From positions 1,860,001 to 1,924,000 of the forward strand of contig NZ_CP145809.1 in assembly GCF_038049925.1 (NCBI RefSeq): DNA of 64,000 nucleotides, written 5' to 3'. This DNA comes from Georgenia sp. M64. GTDB taxonomy: Bacteria; Actinomycetota; Actinomycetes; Actinomycetales; Actinomycetaceae. A program made the translations under genes and the position numbers. This document shows positions 26,440 through 35,089 of the stretch, piece by piece. The stretch's first letter is position 1. Each line of letters starts with the position of its first letter. The notes under the pieces are model-generated. The model was given only the letters and a program-made list of their open reading frames with translations. It was not told where the DNA came from and did no database searches.

Positions 26440-27378
26440 ATGAGCACCCAGGAGACCCCCGCCCTGCCGTGGCGGCCGGGGACCACGCAGGTCCTGGGGC
26501 ACCGCGGGGCCCGCGGCCTGACCCCCGAGAACACGCTCGTGGGGTTCCTCCACGCCCACCGGGTGGGGGCCACCGCGATGGAGCTCGACGTCCAGCTGAG
26601 CGCCGACGGCGAGGTCGTCGTGTGGCACGACCCGGTGCTGACCGCCGACAAGGCGGTCGACACCGCGCCGGCGACCCGCGAGGACCCGTTGTTCCCCTAC
26701 GTCGGCTCCCGCCTGCGCGAGCTCACCTACGGCCAGCTCGCGTCGGTGGACGTCGGCCGGCGCACGCTCGCGGCGTTCCCCGAGCAACGGCCCCGGCCGG
26801 GGGCGCGCGTCCCCCTCCTCGGCGAGGTCCTCCAGGCTCTGGCCGAGGTGGACCCCCAGGTGTGGACCCTGGTCGAGATGAAGACCGACCCCACCGACCC
26901 CGGCGCCGACCCCGACGCGCTCGTGCGCGCCGTCGTCGAGGTGGTCCGGGCGTGCGGGGCCGGGGCCCGGGTGGTCCTGCAGTCCTTCGACTGGCACGCC
27001 GTCGACCTCGCGGGTCGGACGGCGCCAGACCTGCCGCGCGCCGCGCTCGCCGTGCCCGGCCTGACCTTCGCCCGAGGCAGCGCCTGGCTCGGTCCGGTGC
27101 GGTACGAGGACCACGGCGGTGACCTCGCCGCCGCCGCGTCCGCCCTGGGAGTCCAGGCGGTCGCGCCCGCCTATGCGTCGCGGGCCCACGCGGGCGACGA
27201 CGGCTTCCGGATCGTCGCCGACCGGGCGTTCGTCGACCACGCCCACGACCTCGGCCTCGCCGTCCTGCCCTGGACCGTCAACGGCGAGGACGACCTCAGG
27301 CAGGTCCTGGCCGCCGGCGCCGACGGGGTCATCTCCGACCGCCCGGACCGGGCCGCCGCGCTCGTGGCTTCCGGCTAG
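26440..27378 (+). CDS. Glycerophosphodiester phosphodiesterase
   Basis: 312 aa, ATG 26440 with AGGAGG ribosome site. GDPD motifs: [40 protein letters not shown] with the metal-binding Glu/Asp and His, LVEMKTD, and terminal [33 protein letters not shown]. No signal peptide, so probably cytosolic. Hydrolyses glycerophosphodiesters to glycerol-3-phosphate. Its 3' end overlaps the ribH stop region by 4 bp (convergent). Confidence 0.92.
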   Translation: MSTQETPALPWRPGTTQVLGHRGARGLTPENTLVGFLHAHRVGATAMELDVQLSADGEVVVWHDPVLTADKAVDTAPATREDPLFPYVGSRLRELTYGQLASVDVGRRTLAAFPEQRPRPGARVPLLGEVLQALAEVDPQVWTLVEMKTDPTDPGADPDALVRAVVEVVRACGAGARVVLQSFDWHAVDLAGRTAPDLPRAALAVPGLTFARGSAWLGPVRYEDHGGDLAAAASALGVQAVAPAYASRAHAGDDGFRIVADRAFVDHAHDLGLAVLPWTVNGEDDLRQVLAAGADGVISDRPDRAAALVASG

Positions 27379-27845
27379 ACGTCGAGGTCCGCGCAGGCGC
27401 GGACGGTCGCGAGGGCCGCCTGCGCCGCCTCCGCGCCCTTGTCCTCGCGTGAGCCGGGCAGACCGGCTCGCGCGAGGGCCTGAGCCTCGTCGTCGGTGGT
27501 GAGCACGCCGAAACCGACCGGCACCCCGGTGCGCACCGAGACCTCCGTCAGGCCGACGGTGGCGCCCTGGCAGACGTAGTCGAAGTGGGGCGTCTCGCCG
27601 CGGATCACGACGCCGAGGGCCACGACGGCGTCCGCGCCGGCGGCGGCGGCCCGTGACGCCGCGACCGGCAGCTCGAAGGAGCCGGGCACCCGCACGAGCG
27701 TCGTCGTGGCCCCCGCCTCCCCCAGCGCCCGCAGCGCACCGGCGACGAGGCCGTCCATGACGGCCGTGTGCCAGCTGGCGGCCACCACGGTGACCCGTAG
27801 CCCCCGGCCGTCGGCGGTGATCATCGGTGCTCCTGCTCCGCTCAT
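27375..27845 (-). CDS. ribH: 6,7-dimethyl-8-ribityllumazine synthase
   Basis: 156 aa, ATG 27845 overlapping ribB stop by 4 bp. Family landmarks: [51 protein letters not shown] (catalytic His), [22 protein letters not shown]. Condenses ribityl-aminopyrimidine with dihydroxybutanone phosphate, the penultimate riboflavin step. Last gene of the ribD-ribE-ribB-ribH operon. Confidence 0.95.
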   Translation of the reverse strand: MSGAGAPMITADGRGLRVTVVAASWHTAVMDGLVAGALRALGEAGATTTLVRVPGSFELPVAASRAAAAGADAVVALGVVIRGETPHFDYVCQGATVGLTEVSVRTGVPVGFGVLTTDDEAQALARAGLPGSREDKGAEAAQAALATVRACADLDV

Positions 27846-28648
27846 GCGTGGGTCTCCTCGTCGGTGTCGCGGTCGTCGGTGTGGCGGGTGCCGGTCCTGC
27901 GGGCATGGGTGTGGTGGTCGTCCGGGTGGTCGCGCCCGGGCACGTGGCGGGCGCGGGAGGTCGCTGCGGCGCACGACCCGGACACGTGGGCGACGACGTC
28001 GGCGATCGTCAGCAGGACCAGGTCGTCCCGTTCGGCCAGGACGGCGGCCTGGCGCCGCCGCGTCATGGTGCCGTCGTCCTCGACGAGCTCGGCGATCGCC
28101 CCCACCGGTGCGACGCCCGCGAGCCGGCACAGGTCGACGGCCGCCTCGGTGTGCCCGGGGCGGGCCAGGACGCCGCCGGGGACGGCCCGCAGCGGGAGCA
28201 CGTGGCCGGGGCGGATGAGGTCCCCGGGCCCGGCGCCGGCGTCGGCGAGGGTGCGCAGGGTCGTCGCGCGGTCGGCGGCGGAGATGCCGGTGCCCACGCC
28301 GCGCGCGGCGTCGACGCTCACCGTGTAGGCCGTGCCGCGCGGGTCCTGGGACCGGGCGACCATGAGCGGCAGGTCGAGGTCGTCCGCCCGCTCGGCCGGC
28401 AGCGGGGCGCAGAGGTAGCCGGAGGTGTGCCGCACCGTCCGGCCCACCCAGTGCTCGGTCGCGTGGGCGGCGGCCAGGACGACGTCGACCTCGTCCTCGC
28501 GGTCCTCCCCGTCCGCCACGAGGACGGGCCGGCCGGCGCGGAGCGCGGCCAGGGCCCGGGTGACGAGGTCGTCGGTGTGGTGCTCGGCGGGGAGGCCGGA
28601 GGCCACGGGGTGCGTGGCCGTGCTCCCGGCGGCCGCCGGGGCGGTCAC
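27842..28648 (-). CDS. ribB: 3,4-dihydroxy-2-butanone 4-phosphate synthase, no GTP cyclohydrolase II domain
   Basis: 268 aa, GTG 28648. DHBPS core (residues ~25-220): [93 protein letters not shown]. Family EGD at the metal site reads EVD here. Beyond it there is only a ~45-residue His/Asp/Thr/Arg-rich tail ([13 protein letters not shown]); the RibA domain fused in most actinobacteria is missing. Overlaps ribE and ribH by 4 bp each. A GTP cyclohydrolase II must be encoded elsewhere. Confidence 0.92.
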   Translation of the reverse strand: MTAPAAAGSTATHPVASGLPAEHHTDDLVTRALAALRAGRPVLVADGEDREDEVDVVLAAAHATEHWVGRTVRHTSGYLCAPLPAERADDLDLPLMVARSQDPRGTAYTVSVDAARGVGTGISAADRATTLRTLADAGAGPGDLIRPGHVLPLRAVPGGVLARPGHTEAAVDLCRLAGVAPVGAIAELVEDDGTMTRRRQAAVLAERDDLVLLTIADVVAHVSGSCAAATSRARHVPGRDHPDDHHTHARRTGTRHTDDRDTDEETHA

Positions 28649-29244
28649 GAGCCACCCCCGACGGCGAGCAGCCGCTCGACGTACTTGGCCAGCACGTCGA
28701 CCTCGAGGTTGACCGGGTCCCCCACGGCCAGGGTGCCGAGCGTGGTCGCACCGAGGGTGGTGGGGATGAGGGCGACACCGAAGGAGTCCTCCCGGGCAGC
28801 CGTGACCGTGAGCGAGACCCCCTCGACGGTGATCGACCCCTTCTCGGCGACGTAGCGCGCCAGCGCCGCGGGGACCGAGACGTCGACCTCGTCCCACCGC
28901 GGGCCGGGACGGCGGGCGAGGACCGTCCCCACGCCGTCCACGTGGCCCTGCACGAGGTGCCCGCCGAGACGGCCGTCCGCGGCGAGCGCCCGCTCGAGGT
29001 TCACGCCGCGGCCGGGCGTGAGCGACCCGAGGGTGGTGCGCCGCAGGGTCTCCGGCATGACGTCGGCGGTGAAGCCGTCCGCGTCCAGGGCCGTGACCGT
29101 CAGGCACACCCCCGCGACGGCGACGGAGTCACCCTCACGCAGCCCGTCCAGGACGGTCGCGGCGGTGAGCGACAGCACGGCCGCGCCGTCTGCGTCGGAG
29201 CGCCCGCGCACGGTCCCGACCTCGTCGATGAGTCCGGTGAACAT
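28645..29244 (-). CDS. ribE: Riboflavin synthase, alpha subunit
   Basis: 199 aa, ATG 29244 ([10 protein letters not shown]) overlapping ribD's stop. Two internally repeated lumazine-binding barrels: residues 1-97 ([21 protein letters not shown]) and ~98-199 ([26 protein letters not shown]). Dismutates two ribityllumazine molecules to riboflavin. Tight spacing to ribD and ribB shows a single translated operon. Confidence 0.95.
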   Translation of the reverse strand: MFTGLIDEVGTVRGRSDADGAAVLSLTAATVLDGLREGDSVAVAGVCLTVTALDADGFTADVMPETLRRTTLGSLTPGRGVNLERALAADGRLGGHLVQGHVDGVGTVLARRPGPRWDEVDVSVPAALARYVAEKGSITVEGVSLTVTAAREDSFGVALIPTTLGATTLGTLAVGDPVNLEVDVLAKYVERLLAVGGGS

Positions 29245-30338
29245 CAGCACTTCCTCTCCGGTCGGCGGGCGACGACGAGGACGTCCTCGCCCAGGCGGTG
29301 GGTCTCATGGGTGTGCCAGCGCTGCGCCTGCGCCAGCGTGGCGATGTCGAGGTCGGGCACCGCGGGCGTGCCGGCGCCGAGCAGCACGGGCGCGAGGTAG
29401 GCGTGCAGCTCGTCCACCAGCCCCGCCCGCAGGGCGGCGCCGAGGAGGGTCGGGCCGCCCTCGAGGAGGACCCGTCGGGCCCCCTCGCTCCCGAGCTCGT
29501 CGAGGACGGCGGCGAGGTCGTGGGTGGCGGCGTGGCGCCATGCGCCGGGTCCCCGGCGCACCGCGGCGTCCGGGGGGACGGCGCGCCGGCCGACGACCAC
29601 GCGCACCGGTTGGCGCTCGTGGTGCGAGCCGTCCGCGCGGCGGGCGGTGAGGGCGGGGTCGTCCGACAGCACCGTCCCGGTGCCGGCGACGATCGCGTCG
29701 ACCGCGGAGCGGACCGTGTGGGCGTGGGCCCGGGCGGCGGCGCCCGTGATCCACTGGGAGGTGCCGTCGGCGGCGGCCACACGTCCGTCGAGGGTCGTGG
29801 CGATCTTGCCCGTGACCCACGACCGACCGAGGGTCCACGGCGCCGCCCACGGCTCGAGGAGACGGTCGGCCCGGTCGCGGAGGTGCGGCGCGGCGCCGGC
29901 ACCGGCGCCGGTGCGCACCTCGACGCCGTGGCGGGCCAACCAGGTGGCACCGCCGGCCGCGACGGGGTTGGGGTCCGCGCACGCGTACACGACCCGGGCG
30001 ACCCCCGCGTCGCGCAGGGCCACCGAGCAGGGCGGCGTGCGCCCGCTGTGGTGGCACGGCTCGAGGGTGACGACCGCCGTCGCGCCCCTCAGCCGGACCG
30101 GGTCGGCCGAGGCCAGGGCTGCTGCCTCGGCGTGCCGGGTGCCCGCGCCGCGGTGCCACCCCTCGCCCACGACGGTGCCCGTGGTGTCGATCAGCACGCA
30201 CCCGACCTGGGGGTTGGGTCCGTGCGCGGGGCCGCGGGCGGCCAGGACGAGGGCGCGCTCCAGCGCCCGGTCGACGGCGCGGCGGTCGGGCGCCCGGTCG
30301 ATGGCGCGGTCGACGGCGTCGGCGGTGAGGTCCTGCAC
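29244..30338 (-). CDS. ribD: Bifunctional riboflavin deaminase/reductase RibD
   Basis: 364 aa, GTG 30338, chosen for its AAGGAG ribosome site. Deaminase domain with zinc motif TRHAEAAAL (His) and TLEPCHHSGRTPPC (two Cys); reductase domain with SWVTGKIATTLDGRVAAADGTSQWITG and RRVLLEGGPTLLGAALRAGLVDELHAYLAP. First gene of the rib operon, transcribed through the FMN riboswitch at 30419-30548. Confidence 0.95.
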   Translation of the reverse strand: MQDLTADAVDRAIDRAPDRRAVDRALERALVLAARGPAHGPNPQVGCVLIDTTGTVVGEGWHRGAGTRHAEAAALASADPVRLRGATAVVTLEPCHHSGRTPPCSVALRDAGVARVVYACADPNPVAAGGATWLARHGVEVRTGAGAGAAPHLRDRADRLLEPWAAPWTLGRSWVTGKIATTLDGRVAAADGTSQWITGAAARAHAHTVRSAVDAIVAGTGTVLSDDPALTARRADGSHHERQPVRVVVGRRAVPPDAAVRRGPGAWRHAATHDLAAVLDELGSEGARRVLLEGGPTLLGAALRAGLVDELHAYLAPVLLGAGTPAVPDLDIATLAQAQRWHTHETHRLGEDVLVVARRPERKC

Positions 30339-30418
30339 CGGTCTCCTTCCACGACGTGGACCGGAGATGTGCGGACGCGAACGCAACGCCGCCGGGCGCG
30401 GGGCGCGCACGGCGACGT

Positions 30419-30548
30419 CACGTGCTGCCTCCCATCCGGACTTTCACCGTCGGTCCCGGAGTTCCACCAGGTCAACCGCCCACCAGGAGGTGGTCGGGTC
30501 GCGGACTGTCACCGCCGGCTCGGAATTTCACCGACCCCGGAGCACGTG
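30419..30548 (-). promoter_or_regulatory. FMN riboswitch (RFN element) of the riboflavin operon
   Basis: Minus-strand RNA contains the conserved blocks GGGGTCGGTGAAATTCC, GGCGGTGACAGTCCGCGA, GGTTGACCTGGTGGAACTCC and GACGGTGAAAGTCCGGATGG in order. P1 pairs CACGTGCT (30548-30541) with AGCACGTG (30426-30419). It lies ~80 bp upstream of ribD. The expression platform up to the GTG is GC-rich and probably controls ribosome access. Confidence 0.95.
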
Positions 30549-30619
30549 CTGCTCGCGGAGGATCCTTGCACGGACGAGTGGCCCGGCCAAAACGGCAGGT
30601 GGGAGATGGCGGCTGCGGC

Positions 30620-30644
30620 CTCGGCCTGTTCCCTACAGGCCGAG
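30620..30644 (-). terminator. Hairpin downstream of the 105-aa membrane protein gene
   Basis: CTCGGCCTGT (30620-30629), loop TCCCT, ACAGGCCGAG (30635-30644): perfect 10-bp stem between the end of the pafBC unit and the riboswitch. Probably insulates the rib operon from upstream read-through. Confidence 0.65.
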
Positions 30645-30683
30645 CCGGTGGGGTGCAGGCTCAGCCGGTGGGGTGCAGGCTCA
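30644..30683 (-). repeat. Two tandem 20-bp copies spanning the stop codon of the 105-aa gene
   Basis: GCCGGTGGGGTGCAGGCTCA (as read on +) at 30644-30663 and again at 30664-30683, identical. The right copy contains the TGA of the adjacent minus-strand gene. Confidence 0.8.
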
Positions 30684-30998
30684 GCCGACGAGGCCCAGGC
30701 CCCGCCAGCGGGCGGTGGCCCGCTCCAGCCGGGCACGGCGGCGGGCGGCGCGGGCCGCCCTGACACGCCGGTGGGTGGCGCGGGCGCGGTCCAGGGCAGC
30801 CGGGTCCCCCGTCACCCCCGGGACGTGCGGGGCAGTTGCCGGCGGTTCACCGGCGTCCGCGAGCCGGGCGCCGAGCTGGCCGGCCGCAGAGACCTCGGCC
30901 CCCAGCGCCTTGACCCGGCGCCACAGCCACAGTCCTGTCAGTGCCAGCGCGGCGAGGGCGCCGAGGACGAGCAGCGCCCACACGAGCCACCAGATCAT
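30681..30998 (-). CDS. Hypothetical membrane-anchored protein
   Basis: 105 aa, ATG 30998 overlapping the pafC stop by 4 bp. One N-terminal membrane segment (MIWWLVWALLVLGALAALAL) then an Ala/Arg-rich helical cytoplasmic part (RARATHRRVRAARAARRRARL). No domain recognised. Co-translated with pafC, therefore real in all likelihood; conserved 'hypothetical protein' downstream of pafBC in related bacteria. Confidence 0.72.
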   Translation of the reverse strand: MIWWLVWALLVLGALAALALTGLWLWRRVKALGAEVSAAGQLGARLADAGEPPATAPHVPGVTGDPAALDRARATHRRVRAARAARRRARLERATARWRGLGLVG

Positions 30999-31963
30999 GG
31001 TGCCGAGGATAGGCGCTCGTACGCGTCCAGCGCGGCGCGGGCCCGCCCCGCCACCTCGCCGGCGACGTCGGCCGGCTCGACGGCCAGGACGGACTCGCCG
31101 AGCGAGAGCAGGAGGTTCGCCGTCCAGGCCGGGTCCACCGCCCGCAGCCGCACGCGCAAGGTGCCGTCGTCGAGGTCGGTGACCTCCTCGACCGGGGTGT
31201 GCTCGGCCACCCACCGCGCCTGGGAGGGCAGGTGCAGGACCACCTCGCGCCCGCCGACGTCCCAGGCGGGCACCTCGGCCGTCATCTCCGGGTGCGGGGC
31301 GGCGGCGTCGTCGAGGATCCGGGCGTCGAGGATCCGGTCGAGGCGGAAGGTGCGGGAGGCCCCGGCGCGGTGGCACCAGGCGCGCAGCGACCACGACGCC
31401 CCGTCGGTGCGCAGCTCCACGGGGTCGACGTCGCGCTCGGTGACGACGTCGGCGGCCGAGACGTACCGCAGGCGCACCCGCCGGCCCCGCGCCAGCGCGT
31501 CGCGCAGGGTCTCGGCCGTCCCGGCCGGCGCCCGCGCCCCGCCGGTGACCTCGACCGGGGCGTCCGCGACGCGGCCGGCTGCGGCGAGGAGCTTCTCCGT
31601 GGCGGAGGCGAGCGCGGTCTGCGCCGCGCCGAGCCCGTCCGGCACCAGCTCGGCCAGCGCCCGCAGGCCGACCAGGAGGGACATGGCCTCGGAGGTGCTC
31701 AGCCGCAGCGGGCGGTCCATCCCGCGCGCCTGGGTGAGGACGATCTCGCCGTGGTCGAGGGCGTCGGCCGAGAAGTCGATGAGGTCGTCCGGGAGGTAGC
31801 CGGGGGTGCCGGTGACCCACAGGAGGTTGACGTCGGCGAGGACCTGGGCCTCGGTGGTGCCGAAGTGGGCGGCGACGGACGGCACGGGGGCGCCGGGGTT
31901 GTCGCGCAGGTACGTCATGAGGGAGAGCAGGCGGGTGAGCCGCTCGGCGGTGGGTTCAGCCAC
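30995..31963 (-). CDS. pafC: WYL-domain regulator PafC
   Basis: 322 aa, GTG 31963 with AGGAGG ribosome site located inside the end of pafB. N-terminal winged HTH (RLTRLLSLMTYLRDNPGAPVPSVAAHFG) and WYL-like ligand domain (RRVRLRYVSAADVVTERDVDPVEL, WSLRAWCHRAGASRTFRLDRI), WCX C-terminus. With PafB forms the heterodimer that activates LexA-independent DNA-damage genes at sigma-70-type promoters. GTG overlaps pafB by 8 nt. Confidence 0.93.
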   Translation of the reverse strand: MAEPTAERLTRLLSLMTYLRDNPGAPVPSVAAHFGTTEAQVLADVNLLWVTGTPGYLPDDLIDFSADALDHGEIVLTQARGMDRPLRLSTSEAMSLLVGLRALAELVPDGLGAAQTALASATEKLLAAAGRVADAPVEVTGGARAPAGTAETLRDALARGRRVRLRYVSAADVVTERDVDPVELRTDGASWSLRAWCHRAGASRTFRLDRILDARILDDAAAPHPEMTAEVPAWDVGGREVVLHLPSQARWVAEHTPVEEVTDLDDGTLRVRLRAVDPAWTANLLLSLGESVLAVEPADVAGEVAGRARAALDAYERLSSAP

Positions 31964-32948
31964 GAGGTGCCTCCTGGTCGAGGCGTGCGACCGCGCGCAG
32001 ACGGCGCAGGACAGCCTCGCGCAGCTCCGGCGGGTCGAGGACGAGCACCGCCTCGGCGTACGTGGCGAGCTCCTCGGCGAGGTCCTCGAGGTCGGCGAAG
32101 GGCACGACGACGACGTCCCGGTCGGTGAGCGGGCCGGTGGGCGAGGGCGGCGGCCCGGACCGGCCGCGGGCGCGCAGCGCGGCCCCGCGCTCGGGGAGCA
32201 CGGCCAGGCGGGCGGTGCCGGCGCGCGGGGTGCTGCGCTCGAGGAGGGCGGCGACGTCGACGTCGGCGGGGACCGCGAAGGAGCCGGGCGCACCCGTGGA
32301 CCGGACCCGGCCCTGGATGCGCGAGAGGCGGAACGCGCGTGGCGCGGCGCGGTCGACGTCCCGGCCGACGAGGTACCAGCCCCGGTTGCGGCTGAGGATC
32401 CGCCAGGGCTCGACGGTGCGGCGCGCGACGGCGCCGGTGCTCGCCGCGCGGTAGGTGAACGTGACCGGCTGACGGGCGTCGATCGCGGCGAGGAGGGGCG
32501 CGAAGGCCTCCTCGGGCCCCCGGACCCGCAGCGCCAGGCCGGCGTGGGCGACCGGGTCCGCGGCCGGGGCGACGGCGCGCAGCTTGGTCATGCCGCGGTG
32601 GGCCGGGGACCGCAGCGAGGCGTCCTGCCACAGCTCGGCCGCGAGGGAGAGCACCCCGATCTCCGCGGCCGTGAAGGACACCGGCGGGAGGGTGTAGCCC
32701 GCGGCGTCGATGCGGTAGCCGATGTCGTCCTCGTGGAGAGGGTCGTGCGCGACGACGAGCGGGACGCCCATCTCCCGCAGCAGGTCCTTGTCGCGCTCGA
32801 ACATCCGCTCGAAGGCCTCCGCGGAGGCGGCGTCGGCGTAGCCGTGCACCTGGGTACGGATCTGCCGCTTGGTCATCCACCGCTGGGTGTGCGAGAGCGC
32901 GATGACGAGGTCGAGCAGGCGCTCGGCCGCCTCCACACGCTGGGCCAC
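31956..32948 (-). CDS. pafB: WYL-domain regulator PafB
   Basis: 330 aa, GTG 32948. HTH region MAQRVEAAERLLDLVIALSHTQRWMTKRQIR, WYL domain (AIDARQPVTFTYRAASTGAVARRTVEPWRIL, NRGWYLVGRDVDRAAPRAFRLSRIQG). Partner of PafC. Named for its origin next to the Pup ligase gene; here the proteasome genes are not in the window, and LigC lies upstream instead. Confidence 0.93.
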   Translation of the reverse strand: MAQRVEAAERLLDLVIALSHTQRWMTKRQIRTQVHGYADAASAEAFERMFERDKDLLREMGVPLVVAHDPLHEDDIGYRIDAAGYTLPPVSFTAAEIGVLSLAAELWQDASLRSPAHRGMTKLRAVAPAADPVAHAGLALRVRGPEEAFAPLLAAIDARQPVTFTYRAASTGAVARRTVEPWRILSRNRGWYLVGRDVDRAAPRAFRLSRIQGRVRSTGAPGSFAVPADVDVAALLERSTPRAGTARLAVLPERGAALRARGRSGPPPSPTGPLTDRDVVVVPFADLEDLAEELATYAEAVLVLDPPELREAVLRRLRAVARLDQEAPRG

Positions 32949-33015
32949 CCCTGCACGCTACCGGCCCGGCGGCCGGTGGCCCGCACCGGTGGGCGCCCGC
33001 GCGCCGCGTGGCGGG

Positions 33016-34089
33016 TCAGGCGGGCGTCGGGCCGCCGAGGATGTCCGCGAGCCGGTAGCCGGCCGGCTCCTCGAGCTGGTCGTAGGTGCACGAGGCCGGG
33101 TCCCGGTCGGGCCGCCAGCGGCGGAACTGGGCGGTGTGGCGGAACCGGTCGCCCTCCATGTGGTCGTAGGCCACCTCGACGACGAGCTCGGGCCGCAGCG
33201 GCACGAACGACAGGTCCTTGGTGGCGTTCCACCGGCTGACGGCGCCGGGCATGCGCCGGTCCGTGTGCGCGGACTGGTCCGCCCAGGAGCCCCACGGGTG
33301 CTCGGCGAGGTCGACCTCGCGGTAGGGCGCGAGCTCGTCGAGCAGGCTCTTGCGCCGGGCCATGGGGAAGGACGCCGCCACACCGACGTGCTGGAGCCGC
33401 CCGTCGTCGGTGTACAGCCCCAGGAGCAACGAGCCGACGACGTCGCCGCTCTTGTGCCACCGGAACCCGGCGACGACGCAGTCGGCCGTGCGCAGGTGCT
33501 TGATCTTGAACATCGTCCGCTTGTTGGGCTCGTACGGCCGCTCGGGCGGCTTGACGACGACGCCGTCGAGCCCGGCACCCTCGAACCGGGTGAACCACTC
33601 CTGGGCCTGGGTGAGGTCCGCCGTCGCCGGGGTGACGAACACCGGCGCCGCGGCGTGGGCGAGGGCGCCGACGAGACGCTCGCGGCGCTCCCGGAAGGGC
33701 CGGCGCATGAGGTCCTCGTCGTCCACGGCGAGGAGGTCGAACGCGACGAAGGACGCTGGGGTCTGCTCGGCCAGCAGGCGCACCCGGCTGTCCGCCGGGT
33801 GGATGCGCTGCTGGAGCGCGTCGAAGTCGAGCCGGTCGTCCGCCACGACGACGATCTCGCCGTCGATGACGCACCGCTCGGGCGTGTTCGCCCGGATGGC
33901 CTCGACCAGCTCGGGGAAGTACCGGGTCATCGGCTTCTCGTTCCGGCTGCCGAGCACGACCTCGTCGCCGTCGCGGAAGACGATCGTGCGGAAGCCGTCC
34001 CACTTGGGCTCGGCGTGGCCGAGGTCGGGGATCTCCGGCACGGACTTGGCCAGCATCGGGGCGACGGGCGGCATGACAGGCAGGTCCAT
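33016..34089 (-). CDS. ligC: ATP-dependent DNA ligase, LigC type
   Basis: 357 aa, ATG 34089. Adenylation motif KWDGFR (Lys29), SRNEKPMTRYFPEL (III), VIDGEIVV (IIIa), LDGVVVKPPERPY (IV), TMFKIKHLRTADCVV (V), and an OB domain with RPELVVEVAYDHMEG. Small stand-alone ligase without LigD nuclease or polymerase domains. In mycobacteria LigC works with Prim-PolC in excision repair; a polymerase gene is found 1 kb away here. Confidence 0.93.
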   Translation of the reverse strand: MDLPVMPPVAPMLAKSVPEIPDLGHAEPKWDGFRTIVFRDGDEVVLGSRNEKPMTRYFPELVEAIRANTPERCVIDGEIVVVADDRLDFDALQQRIHPADSRVRLLAEQTPASFVAFDLLAVDDEDLMRRPFRERRERLVGALAHAAAPVFVTPATADLTQAQEWFTRFEGAGLDGVVVKPPERPYEPNKRTMFKIKHLRTADCVVAGFRWHKSGDVVGSLLLGLYTDDGRLQHVGVAASFPMARRKSLLDELAPYREVDLAEHPWGSWADQSAHTDRRMPGAVSRWNATKDLSFVPLRPELVVEVAYDHMEGDRFRHTAQFRRWRPDRDPASCTYDQLEEPAGYRLADILGGPTPA

Positions 34090-34138
34090 GGTGTGATCCT
34101 GCCCGCTCGGGGCGTGATGCGCCCCCGGCACCACCTCG

Positions 34139-34200
34139 CGCCGCGGACTCCGGCGATCTCGAGCGCCGCGGACTCCGGCCCCAAGCGCCGCGGACTCCGG
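34139..34200. repeat. Three copies of CGCCGCGGACTCCGG upstream of ligC
   Basis: Identical 15-mers at spacing 25 and 22 bp, two followed by CGATCTCG. Could be repeated protein-binding sites or slippage products. Confidence 0.7.
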
Positions 34201-34242
34201 CGATCTCGGCGGCGCGGCGCCGCCCGGTGGCAGGAACAGGTC

Positions 34243-34275
34243 GGCCCCGCGCCGGTGGCGAAACCGGGCGGGGCC
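34243..34275 (-). terminator. Hairpin terminator of the septum-formation lipoprotein gene
   Basis: GGCCCCGC + CCGGT, loop GGCGAA, ACCGG + GCGGGGCC: 13 bp with one bulged G. Sits ~160 bp after the stop of the minus-strand lipoprotein gene. Confidence 0.65.
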
Positions 34276-34436
34276 TGGCGCTCACCTGTGGAAGAGGATC
34301 GCGTTGCGCACCAGCCTACCGCGCGCCGCCGGGCCGGCGCCCAGGCGGGCTCCCGGCGCCGTCGGGGCGCCGTCGGCGAGCCCCGTCGGGGCGCCGGTCG
34401 AGTTCCCGTGGCGGTGGTCCGCGTGCACCGGCCGGG

Positions 34437-34919
34437 TCAGCGCGCGGCGCCCTTCAAGGTGCCGGTGACCGGTCCTGCGGGGTCGACCAGGAGGCAGACG
34501 ACCTCGCGGTCGTCGAACCCGTTCCACGACTCCTCGGTCGGGAAGTACGTTCCGAAGTCGAGGGTGGAGTCCTCGTAGGCCGCGCCGACGAACTCCGCGA
34601 AGGCGCCGTAGCAGCCCTCGTCCGCCGAGCCCATCACCGCCTCGTCGCCCGGGAACTCGCCGTCGGCGAGGTCGAACACCGCGTACACCTCGGAGTCGTG
34701 GGACTCGGCGCAGGGCACCACCTCGACCTGCGAGACCTCGACGACCTCCTCGGAGGCCTCGGCGCCGCCCTCGCTCACGCAGTCGCCGAGCGCCACGGAG
34801 AACGCGTCCACCGTGCCCGCGGTGGCGACGGCGCCGGTGTCGTCACGCACCGCGGTCGGGCCACAGCCGGTGAGGGTGAGGAGCAGGAGGGGAAGGACGA
34901 TCGACGCAGGACGCTTCAT
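34437..34919 (-). CDS. Septum-formation family lipoprotein
   Basis: 160 aa, ATG 34919 (GTG 34922 possible). Signal peptide with lipobox (IVLPLLLLTLTGC, Cys ~19), then a Septum_form-type domain: GDCVSEGG, VEVVPCAESHDSEVYAVFDLADGEFPG, CYGAFAEFVG, SWNGFDDREVVCLLVD. Extracytoplasmic, with paired Cys. Lies between ligC and the polymerase gene. Role unclear; the name comes from a family annotation. Confidence 0.85.
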   Translation of the reverse strand: MKRPASIVLPLLLLTLTGCGPTAVRDDTGAVATAGTVDAFSVALGDCVSEGGAEASEEVVEVSQVEVVPCAESHDSEVYAVFDLADGEFPGDEAVMGSADEGCYGAFAEFVGAAYEDSTLDFGTYFPTEESWNGFDDREVVCLLVDPAGPVTGTLKGAAR

Positions 34920-35089
34920 CACGGTCGGGGCTCTCTGGGATACACGGCAGCAGGGACGGTCGTCCCCCTCGTTCCGGCGTGGCCGAGCCTAGGGGCAGCG
35001 CGACGACGGCAACGCCGGATCACGCGCGCACCTTGCGTGTGAGGTCCGTCACATCACGGCCGCGGACGCCACGCGGCGCGCGAGTCGCC

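Larger units (their letters stand above)
34090..34436. other. 347-bp gap between ligC and the lipoprotein gene
   Basis: Holds three direct copies of CGCCGCGGACTCCGG (34139-34153, 34164-34178, 34186-34200) interleaved with CGATCTCG, and a hairpin at 34243-34275. No gene recognised. ligC promoter is expected here but not identified. Confidence 0.6.
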
